Shown piece by piece: positions 24,381-30,799 of a stretch of DNA of 30,799 nucleotides. Each line of letters opens with the position of its first letter. Position 1 is the stretch's first letter. Position numbers and translations under genes: made by a program. The notes beneath the pieces were generated by a model. It had not been told where the DNA came from, did not search any database, and worked only from the letters and a program-made list of their open reading frames with translations. Origin of the DNA: Bacillota bacterium (GTDB lineage: Bacteria; Bacillota; Clostridia; Lachnospirales; Lachnospiraceae); NCBI GenBank assembly GCA_902363515.1, contig CABJAN010000032.1, positions 1-30,799 of the forward strand, given 5' to 3'.

Positions 24381-25808
24381 ATGAAAGAGAAGATGAAACA
24401 ATCCTTTTTTAAAAGCCTCAGATTCCGGATTATGGTGCTTCTGGTGATTATCGGAATCCTTCCCTGCCTGATTATAGAGAAAGTGATTGTCAACAGTTAT
24501 GAAAATCGGGCAGTGGAATGGAAGAAAATGAATGTGAAGAACCAATGTGATATTTTGGGGAATCAGTTGATGAAAGAGGGATATCTGGAGTATCAGCAGT
24601 CCGAAGTTATTAATGGAGAATTATCTATTCTGTCTACCGTATATAATGGGCGGATTCTGATTATTAACAGAAGCGGACGTATTATTAAAGATACCTATGA
24701 TATTGATGAAGGAAAATATATGCTGTCTGAAGAAGTGATTCAGTGCTTTGAAGGAGTGGATACCAGCTATTATGATGAAAGCAATGATTACATCGAGCAG
24801 ACCGTATCTCTGAAAGATGGCAAGAGTAAACAAATTGATGGTGTAATGCTGGTAAGTATCTCCACAGGAGAAATCAGAGACAGCATTGAGATTCTGGAAC
24901 ACAGGGGAAATTTGCTGATGCTGGCAATTAGTATTCTGGTGCTGGTTCTGGGATATTTGTTATCCAAGAGCCTGGTAAAACCGTTTACCAGAGTCAGCAA
25001 GGCTATTGAAGAACTGACAGACGGATATCTGGATGAGGAGATTTCTGTTCCGGATTATTCAGAAACCCAGATGCTTAGCAGTGTGTTTAATAAGATGCTA
25101 AAGAGAATGAAGGTTCTGGATGATTCCCGCCAGGAATTTGTGGCCAATGTGTCGCATGAGTTGAAAACACCTATGACTTCCATCAAGGTGCTGGCGGATT
25201 CCTTGGTAGGGCAGGAAGATGTTCCGGTAGAGCTTTATAAGGAATTTATGCAGGATATTGCAGTGGAAATCGACAGAGAGAACAAGATTATTACAGACTT
25301 GCTTGCTCTGGTAAAAATGGATAAGAAGGCTTCTGATCTGAATATTGAAAAGGTCAATATTAATGAACTTATGGAGAGCATTCTGAAGCGTTTAAAACCC
25401 ATTGCAGACAAGAAAAAAGTAGAACTGGTGCTGGAAACCTATCGTCCTATTGTAGCGGAAGTAGATGAGGTGAAATTGAGTCTGGCATTGTCTAATCTGG
25501 TAGAAAACGGAATTAAATATAATGTAGAGGATGGCTGGGTACACGTAACGCTTAATGCAGATCACAAATATTTTTATGTTACAGTAGCAGATTCAGGAGT
25601 TGGAATTCCAAAGGATTCCATAGATAAGATTTTTGAGCGTTTTTACAGAGTGGATAAATCCCATTCCAGGGAAATTGGAGGAACAGGTCTTGGCCTTGCA
25701 ATTACCAGAAATGCCATAGCCATGCACAGAGGCGCAGTGAAGGTAAAGAGCGAAGAGCAAAAGGGAACTACGTTTTCTGTCCGTATTCCTCTGAATTATA
25801 TTGCGTAA
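24381..25808 (+). CDS. Membrane sensor histidine kinase
   Basis: A 475-aa kinase. A first transmembrane helix (about 14-34), an extracellular sensor of about 140 residues, a second helix (about 176-194) and a HAMP region (about 195-247) come first. The HisKA domain follows with the phospho-acceptor His259 in ANVSHELKTPMTSIK. The C-terminal ATPase domain shows NLVENGIKYN, DSGVGIP and GGTGLGLAI. It is PhoR/ResE/WalK-like in layout and pairs with the regulator just upstream. The signal is unknown. An alternative start at 24393 would lose four residues. Confidence 0.95.
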   Translation: MKEKMKQSFFKSLRFRIMVLLVIIGILPCLIIEKVIVNSYENRAVEWKKMNVKNQCDILGNQLMKEGYLEYQQSEVINGELSILSTVYNGRILIINRSGRIIKDTYDIDEGKYMLSEEVIQCFEGVDTSYYDESNDYIEQTVSLKDGKSKQIDGVMLVSISTGEIRDSIEILEHRGNLLMLAISILVLVLGYLLSKSLVKPFTRVSKAIEELTDGYLDEEISVPDYSETQMLSSVFNKMLKRMKVLDDSRQEFVANVSHELKTPMTSIKVLADSLVGQEDVPVELYKEFMQDIAVEIDRENKIITDLLALVKMDKKASDLNIEKVNINELMESILKRLKPIADKKKVELVLETYRPIVAEVDEVKLSLALSNLVENGIKYNVEDGWVHVTLNADHKYFYVTVADSGVGIPKDSIDKIFERFYRVDKSHSREIGGTGLGLAITRNAIAMHRGAVKVKSEEQKGTTFSVRIPLNYIA

Positions 25809-25822
25809 GAGGTACTGATAAA

Positions 25823-26767
25823 ATGAAGAAATGGAAACAAGCAGCAGCAATTCTGCTGGCAGTCTGTATCCTTCCCTGTACCCTTGGGTGCAGTAAAAAA
25901 GAAGAGACTGAAGATACAGCAGAATATTATATGTACTACCTGTCGCCAAAGGAAACAGCCCTGGAAACTGCAGAGTATGTCCCAACGGAACGTACTTCCG
26001 ATGCTATGGTAAAAGAAATTGCCGGGAAAATAGGAGAAGACCTGCCAGAGGAAGGCTATTTAAGCCTTCTTCCCAGCAATGTTCTGGTTCAGGATGTTAC
26101 TTACGAAGGGCAGACAGTTACAGTGGATTTTAACAGCGAGTATAAAAAGATGAAGAATACAAGAGAAATTCTGGCAAGGGCAGGGATTGTGAAGGCCTTT
26201 ACACAGATTCCGGGCGTCAGTTATGTGGAGTTTCTGGATGAAGGTGAACCTATGACCGATGCTTCCGGAATGCTGCTGGGAAAAATGGATAAGAATACCT
26301 TTGTAGAAAATGAAGGGGAGAACATTAATTCTTATATGAATACCAGCCTGAACTTGTATTTTGCAGATCAGGATGGAGACAGTCTGAAAAAAGAGACCAT
26401 ATCCGTGTATTACAGCAGCAATGTTCCTCTGGAACGGGAAGTTGTGGAAAGGCTTTTAAAAGGACCAAATTCGGAAGAACTGAAACCTACCCTGTCTCCC
26501 AATACGAAAATTTTGGGAGTCTCCATTGTTGAAGGGATTTGCTATGTGAATCTGGATAAAAGCTTTCTGTCGGATACCATGGATGTTCAGGAGGAACTTC
26601 CGATTTATTCTATTGTGAATTCTCTTACGGATGCCTGCAATGTGCGTGGGGTACAGATTTCCGTGGAAGGTGAAACAAAAATGATTTTCAGGGAAAGTAT
26701 GAAGCTGGATCAGATTTACCATGCAGATTACCGTCTCATGGAGGATAAGAAAGAGGAGCAGGAATGA
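25823..26767 (+). CDS. GerMN-domain lipoprotein
   Basis: A 314-aa lipoprotein with a signal peptide ending in LGCS (lipidated Cys23). Two GerMN-type domains are visible. The first (about 60-160) includes VTYEGQTVTVDFNSEYKKM. The second (about 175-290) includes VPLEREVVERLLKGP, followed by a GICYVNLDKSFL-type strand. Such domains occur in the spore germination protein GerM and in LpqB, a lipoprotein that modulates the MtrAB two-component system of Actinobacteria. Standing next to a two-component system, it may modulate the kinase; that is inference. Its stop overlaps the comEC start (ATGA). Confidence 0.88.
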   Translation: MKKWKQAAAILLAVCILPCTLGCSKKEETEDTAEYYMYYLSPKETALETAEYVPTERTSDAMVKEIAGKIGEDLPEEGYLSLLPSNVLVQDVTYEGQTVTVDFNSEYKKMKNTREILARAGIVKAFTQIPGVSYVEFLDEGEPMTDASGMLLGKMDKNTFVENEGENINSYMNTSLNLYFADQDGDSLKKETISVYYSSNVPLEREVVERLLKGPNSEELKPTLSPNTKILGVSIVEGICYVNLDKSFLSDTMDVQEELPIYSIVNSLTDACNVRGVQISVEGETKMIFRESMKLDQIYHADYRLMEDKKEEQE

Positions 26768-29067
26768 GAAAAAGGCCCTTATGTATAGCAGCCCTGATAT
26801 GGGCAGTGATTTTGTGGCTTTTGGGAAAGGCGGGAATACCTGTGCTGGGGTATGATCCGCCTGATCTTCCCATAGATGCAAAAAACAAGCCTGTTCAGGT
26901 GGCAGGCACTCTTTATCACTTGGATACCTATGAGTATCAATCTATATTTTATCTAAAAGAAGCAGTTCTAATCAGTCAGACAAACACGTCAAGAAACAAT
27001 CACACATCACAAAGTGCAATTCAGAAGGAATACCCATCAGATGGAATCAAAGTAACGGTGAAACAGGAAAAAATTCCGGCACCCCTTGGGGAAGGAATGA
27101 GGGTACTTGTATCCGGTACGCTGGAAGAAATACCGTTACCTGGAAACCCTGGACAATTTCATGAAAGAGCGTATTATTATGCCAGGAAGATTAAATGGTA
27201 TCAGGATGCAAACCAGGTTCAGGTGCTGGAGGAAAATTATGATTACCTGTTACGTTTTCAGGAGCAGGTAAAAGACAGGATGAAAAAAGGGCTTTCCAGA
27301 AGCTTTTCAAAAGAAAAGGCAGGGATTTTGGAAGCTATGCTGCTGGGGGAAAAAGGAAATATGGACAAGGAAGATACACTGTTATTCCAGATTCTGGGAT
27401 GTTCCCACATTCTAGCCATTTCTGGCCTGCATTTATCTATTTTAGGCGGTGGTCTGCTAAAACTTCTCTGCAGATGTTCTGTGCCAAGGAGAGCTTCCAT
27501 TGCCTTGTCAGCAGGAGCCATGTTTTTCTATGGAGGGCTGACCGGAAGCGGGGCTTCTGTTATGCGTGCTGCCATTATGTTTGCAGTGTCATCAGGGGCA
27601 TTTCTGGCAAAGAGAACCTATGACTTTTTGTCTGGGATTTCTCTGGCAGCGATTCTTCTGCTCTGTGAAAGTCCATATTATCTTTATGACAGCAGTTTTT
27701 TACTCTCTTTTGGAGCAGTTCTTGGTCTGGCAATGGTATATCCCATTTTGTTTCAAAAAGGGAAAGAAAAGAAAGGAAGAGGTCTGGCAGTGCTGACAGA
27801 GGGAGTGCGTTCCAGCGTGTCGGTGTGGTTTTTGCTGTTGCCTCTGGTGCTGTACTTTTTCTATGAACTGCCAATCTGGGGAAGTATTGTCAGTATCTTT
27901 TTCATGCCTTTGTCCGAACTTCTGCTCTTATCCGGTCTGGCAGGGGGAGTGTTTGGGTGTTTGCCAGTGACTTTGCCGGGACAGTTGGCAGGACTTGTGG
28001 CAAGTGGGATTCTTGAAGTGTTTCTGATTATGGGAAGAATATTGAAAATGCTGCCGGGCTCCCTGTGGATTGCCGGACAACCGGAACTCTGGTGTTGTGT
28101 GCTATATTATGTGGCTGCGTCTCTGGTACTTTTTAGAAAAAGTATTTCCCCTGCAGGAAAAACAGGAAAAGGGATGAAAATCCTGTACGGGATTGCGGTT
28201 TTGCTGCTTCTGATTCCCATCCCCAAAGGCTCTCTGGAACTTACTTTTCTGGATGTGGGACAGGGAGACTGTGCCTGTATACAAACAGCGTCAGGAACCT
28301 GCTATCTCATAGATGGCGGCAGCACCACAGTGTCAAAGGTGGGAAAATACAGGATTTTGCCTTTTTTGAAAGCATCCGGCATAAGAAGGCTTCAGGGGAT
28401 TTTTGTTTCTCATATGGACCAGGATCATGTCAATGGAATTCAGGAACTTTTGGAAATGGTGAAAACAAAAGAAACCCAGCTAAAGGTGGAACGGTTGTTC
28501 CTGTCCAAGTGTGCCGGTACAACAAAAGAGCTTGAAAAGCTGGAGAACCTGGGAAAACAGGCGGGATGCCAGGTGGTTTATATTCAAAAGGGAAGCAAAA
28601 TCAGGGACGAGGATTTGCTGATTGAGTGTCTGGGGCCAGGGCAGATTTATGAGGACAGCAATGAGAGTTCTCAGGTTCTGCACGTTTCCCAGGGGGACTT
28701 TGATGTTTTATTCACAGGAGATGTGGAAGGGAAAGGAGAGGAACAGGTTTTAGAACTGCTTCAAGAGTGTTCTGTTACATGGGAAGTTTTAAAAGTAGCC
28801 CATCATGGCTCTAAAAACTCCAGCAAAGAGACATTTTTAGATTGTGTGAAGCCCAAACAGGCAGTAATCTCCTGTGGAAAGGATAATTCCTATGGGCATC
28901 CACACCGGGAAGTGATGGAAAGGCTGGAAACCAGGGTCCAAAGAATCTTCATAACCTGGAAAGAAGGAGCAGTGGGGATGTATGTGAGAAATCCCTTCTT
29001 TTCACAGGGCAAAAATCGTGATAAAATGAGCAGGAATCAAGAGAAAACTCCAGGGGGATTGGAATGA
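26764..29067 (+). CDS. comEC: DNA internalisation channel protein ComEC/Rec2
   Basis: ComEC forms the membrane channel for DNA uptake in natural transformation. The 767-aa protein has an N-terminal extracellular domain (about 20-165, including LGEGMRVLVSGTLEEIPLPG). A polytopic competence domain follows (about 190-480, with LLGEKGNMDKE and HILAISGLHLSILG). The C-terminal metallo-beta-lactamase-like domain has LDVGQGDCACIQT, HxDxDH at His550, Asp552, Asp554 and His555, and HHGSKNSS at 680. These residues suggest an active nuclease for the non-transported strand. It overlaps both neighbours by 4 nt. Confidence 0.95.
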   Translation: MRKRPLCIAALIWAVILWLLGKAGIPVLGYDPPDLPIDAKNKPVQVAGTLYHLDTYEYQSIFYLKEAVLISQTNTSRNNHTSQSAIQKEYPSDGIKVTVKQEKIPAPLGEGMRVLVSGTLEEIPLPGNPGQFHERAYYYARKIKWYQDANQVQVLEENYDYLLRFQEQVKDRMKKGLSRSFSKEKAGILEAMLLGEKGNMDKEDTLLFQILGCSHILAISGLHLSILGGGLLKLLCRCSVPRRASIALSAGAMFFYGGLTGSGASVMRAAIMFAVSSGAFLAKRTYDFLSGISLAAILLLCESPYYLYDSSFLLSFGAVLGLAMVYPILFQKGKEKKGRGLAVLTEGVRSSVSVWFLLLPLVLYFFYELPIWGSIVSIFFMPLSELLLLSGLAGGVFGCLPVTLPGQLAGLVASGILEVFLIMGRILKMLPGSLWIAGQPELWCCVLYYVAASLVLFRKSISPAGKTGKGMKILYGIAVLLLLIPIPKGSLELTFLDVGQGDCACIQTASGTCYLIDGGSTTVSKVGKYRILPFLKASGIRRLQGIFVSHMDQDHVNGIQELLEMVKTKETQLKVERLFLSKCAGTTKELEKLENLGKQAGCQVVYIQKGSKIRDEDLLIECLGPGQIYEDSNESSQVLHVSQGDFDVLFTGDVEGKGEEQVLELLQECSVTWEVLKVAHHGSKNSSKETFLDCVKPKQAVISCGKDNSYGHPHREVMERLETRVQRIFITWKEGAVGMYVRNPFFSQGKNRDKMSRNQEKTPGGLE

Positions 29068-30041
29068 AAAGTTTACAGGAAGATATTAAAAATCAGGATT
29101 TTAAGAAGGTCTATCTCCTGTGCGGAGAGGAAGATTACTTAAAGAAGCAATATAAAGAAAAATTAAAAAATGCGCTGGTGCCGGATGGGGATACCATGAA
29201 TTTTTCAATTTTTGAAGGAAAGAAAACAGAGCCAAGAGCTGTTATTGACCTGGGTGAAACCATGCCTTTTTTTGCGGAAAGAAGAGTGATATTTCTGGAG
29301 GATACCGGATTTTTTAAAAACCAGTGTCAGGATTTGCCGGAATATCTGGGAGAATTGCCGGAGTATTTATGTATGGTGTTTGTGGAAAGTGAAGTGGACA
29401 AACGAAGCCGTATGTACAAGGCAGTAAAGAAATATGGAAGGATTGTAGAATTTGGGCAGCAGGACAGTAATACCATTATGCGGTGGGTTCTTGGAATTCT
29501 GAACCGTGAGGGGCGCAAAATTACCAGAAGTGATATGGAACTGTTTCTTACGAAAACAGGAACAGACATGGGGAATATTGAGAGAGAACTGGAAAAACTG
29601 CTGTGTTATACCATGGGGAGAGAAGTTATTACAAAAGAAGATATAGAAGCGGTATGTACCACCCAGATATCCAATCATATTTTTGATATGATTCGGGCAA
29701 TGACGGAGAAAAATCAGAACAAAGCTCTGGAGCTGTATTATGATTTGCTGGCTTTGAAAGAGCCGCCTATGAGAATTTTGTTTTTGATTGCCCGGCAGTT
29801 TAACTTGATTATGCAGGTGAAGGAACTGGCAGCAGAAGGGCATGACCAGAGCAGCATTGGGAAGAAAACAGGACTGCAGCCTTTTGTGGTGAGAAATTAT
29901 ATGACCTATGCCAGAAAATATACCACAGAAGCCTTAAGAGAAGCTGTGGAGGAATGTGTGAGTACAGAAGCAAAAGTAAAAACAGGAATCATGACAGATA
30001 CCATGAGTGTAGAACTTCTTCTGGTAAAATTCAGCAGATAA
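29064..30041 (+). CDS. holA: DNA polymerase III, delta subunit
   Basis: HolA is the clamp-loader subunit that opens the sliding clamp. The 325-aa protein begins with the family segment VYLLCGEEDYLKKQYKEKL and continues with a AAA+-like domain without a canonical Walker A. It ends with a helical collar domain (ALELYYDLLALKEPPMRILFLIARQFNLI, GLQPFVVRNY). Its ATG overlaps the comEC stop (ATGA). The comEC-holA-rpsT order is common in Clostridia. Confidence 0.95.
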   Translation: MKSLQEDIKNQDFKKVYLLCGEEDYLKKQYKEKLKNALVPDGDTMNFSIFEGKKTEPRAVIDLGETMPFFAERRVIFLEDTGFFKNQCQDLPEYLGELPEYLCMVFVESEVDKRSRMYKAVKKYGRIVEFGQQDSNTIMRWVLGILNREGRKITRSDMELFLTKTGTDMGNIERELEKLLCYTMGREVITKEDIEAVCTTQISNHIFDMIRAMTEKNQNKALELYYDLLALKEPPMRILFLIARQFNLIMQVKELAAEGHDQSSIGKKTGLQPFVVRNYMTYARKYTTEALREAVEECVSTEAKVKTGIMTDTMSVELLLVKFSR

Positions 30042-30085
30042 AAAAACAGCCGGACTGATGACGGACAGTCCGGCTGTTTTTTTAT
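30041..30085. terminator. Bidirectional terminator between holA and rpsT
   Basis: A 14-bp stem built on ACAGCCGGACT and AGTCCGGCTGT closes on a 10-nt loop, with A residues on the left and seven T on the right. It fits the convergent holA and rpsT genes. Confidence 0.92.
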
Positions 30086-30102
30086 AAAAATAAGTCTATA
30101 AA

Positions 30103-30366
30103 TTATGCAAGTGTGTTTACTGCTTTAGATAAGCGGGAAACTTTTCTTGCAGCAGTATTTTTGTGATAAACACCTTTTGTAGCTGCTTTATCAATAGTAG
30201 AGATTGCATTCTGTAATGCTGCAACTGCTGCTTCTTTGTCTTTTGCTGCAACTGCTGCTTCTACTTTTCTGATAGAAGTTTTAACTCCTGATTTGATAGA
30301 TTTGTTTCTCTCAGCTTTTTTCTGATTTACTAATACTCTTTTTTTTGCAGATTTAATGTTAGCCAA
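30103..30366 (-). CDS. rpsT: 30S ribosomal protein S20
   Basis: An 87-aa small-subunit protein that binds 16S rRNA. It is lysine- and alanine-rich and starts (M)ANIKSAKKRVLVNQKKAERN, the family norm. The start codon is TTG at 30366, 6 nt after GGAGGTG (30373-30379). A second in-frame TTG at 30381 overlaps the ribosome binding site and would add MEVYA, which the family lacks. Poor start codons in rpsT occur in other bacteria, such as UUG in E. coli, where they take part in autoregulation. Confidence 0.96.
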   Translation of the reverse strand: MANIKSAKKRVLVNQKKAERNKSIKSGVKTSIRKVEAAVAAKDKEAAVAALQNAISTIDKAATKGVYHKNTAARKVSRLSKAVNTLA

Positions 30367-30421
30367 AGCGTACACCTCCAAATATAATCTTTTCCAGTTT
30401 TATGATTTATCGTTTATCTTC

Positions 30422-30450
30422 ATCGGAGAAGGACACGGTGTTCTCCGATA
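30422..30450 (-). promoter_or_regulatory. Hairpin in the rpsT leader
   Basis: An inverted repeat (ATCGGAGAA against TTCTCCGAT) makes a stem of about 9 bp with a short loop in the predicted 92-nt leader of rpsT. No T run follows, so it is not a terminator. It could be the site where S20 or a nuclease acts, or simply stabilise the RNA. Confidence 0.5.
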
Positions 30451-30464
30451 TTACATGCTTTTTT

Positions 30465-30493
30465 ATTCTAGTTGATTTAAAGGTAAATGTCAA
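30465..30493 (-). promoter_or_regulatory. Promoter of rpsT
   Basis: On the reverse strand a perfect TTGACA (30488-30493) and TAGAAT (30465-30470) are 17 bp apart. Transcription would start near 30458. Confidence 0.85.
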
Positions 30494-30559
30494 TACATAA
30501 AATCCCTGAAACTGCAAAAAATAGAAGAAACAAGCATGAAGGAAAGGGAAAAAAGGGAA

Positions 30560-30697
30560 ATGGGAAGAATTCGTACAGATTTAGCTTTGGAGACAAAAGA
30601 AAAGTTTGAAGAGGACCAGGTGGAAATCAGGGGAGTGGTAATTGAAGAAAATTATAATGAAGAAAAAGATATCAAGACCACCACAGTTTTGCAGTAA
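30560..30697 (+). pseudogene. gpr: Truncated start of GPR spore endopeptidase
   Basis: GPR degrades small acid-soluble spore proteins on germination. The 45 codons from ATG 30560 read MGRIRTDLALETKEKF and continue to DIKTTTV, the normal N-terminus of Clostridial GPR including the propeptide region RTDLAxE. Family members run to over 300 residues, continuing with a segment like IETENGAKAMGKP. Here the frame reads LQ and stops at 30695-30697, and no frame downstream resumes the protein. An in-frame ATG at 30536 is an alternative start. The place next to rpsT is the usual gpr site. The gene is interrupted, probably by an inserted element, or rearranged. Confidence 0.8.
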
Positions 30698-30799
30698 CAT
30701 ATGTTCGCTTATAAGCTTGAAGGCTTTTGTTTAGCTACTTACAAGCTTTTTTTATTCTTTAAATTTATCATATTTTACTAGCGTTTTATGACGTTTTAT
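30698..30799. mobile_element. AT-rich DNA beyond the gpr break, possible end of an integrated element
   Basis: This stretch has no coding potential and differs sharply from the gpr reading frame before it. An 11-mer direct repeat with one mismatch, CTTATAAGCTT (30708-30718) and CTTACAAGCTT (30738-30748), is 30 bp apart. CGTTTTAT occurs at 30782-30789 and 30792-30799, 10 bp apart. Short, regularly spaced repeats near an end are common in integrative elements, where they bind the recombinase or its helper. No recombinase gene lies in the window, so the identity is open. Confidence 0.45.

Noticed and set aside
29367..29843. A 158-codon leftward ORF inside holA
   Set aside because: It is an antisense shadow with typical Phe/His/Gln bias and no ribosome binding site.
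30494..30560. A sigma-G or sigma-F promoter ahead of gpr
   Set aside because: I looked for a GNATR or TGMATA-like -35 with a CATNNTA-like -10 and found no acceptable pair. The promoter may be atypical or further upstream.
1..30799. CRISPR arrays, tRNA or rRNA genes
   Set aside because: No repeat-spacer periodicity, no tRNA-like TTCGAATC arm with matching acceptor stem, and no rRNA-like stretches were seen on reading through. Exhaustive computation was not possible.

Overview
The window reads as chromosomal DNA of a low-to-mid GC, spore-forming Firmicute, most likely a gut Lachnospiraceae (Blautia-like). The reasons are strong AGGAGG-type ribosome binding sites, a T-box riboswitch, Clostridia-style gene order (rpmE-DUF1385-prmC-prfA; comEC-holA-rpsT-gpr), and the start of the spore protease gene gpr. 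The species is inferred from sequence style only.

Layout. 1-405: the 5' end of a leftward gene that resembles an IS66-type accessory ORF, then a noncoding stretch with short repeats, a strong terminator and a TetR-type promoter/operator. 406-3245: a likely acquired four-gene cassette (TetR regulator, long-form RsgA GTPase, GNAT acetyltransferase, Cys-rich DUF3795 protein). 3385-6687: translation block rpmE, DUF1385, prmC, prfA, the last three genes overlapping. 6752-10172: a sugar nucleotidyltransferase, glmM and a TPR lipoprotein. 10242-13061 (-): a large GH85 endo-beta-N-acetylglucosaminidase lipoprotein. 13273-14523: hflX.

14594-20607: arginine biosynthesis, with argG leftward and argCJBD rightward, separated by a 375-bp control region that carries two mirror-like promoters and several ARG-box-like palindromes. 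argH, argF and carAB are not in the window. 20617-22749: a T-box riboswitch (probably isoleucine-specific) ahead of brnQ, followed by a small DMT/YdcZ-type transporter. 22923-30041: one long run with its own promoter: comEA, an OmpR-type response regulator, a histidine kinase, a GerMN lipoprotein, comEC and holA. Several of these genes overlap by 4 nt or are only a few bases apart, so DNA uptake genes are mixed with a signalling system and a replication gene. 30103-30366 (-): rpsT, started by TTG.

Right end. gpr starts normally at 30560 but loses homology after about 43 codons and stops at 30697. It is followed by AT-rich DNA with short direct repeats. This looks like a mobile-element junction inside a sporulation gene, and is the most interesting observation here. 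The element itself lies beyond the window.
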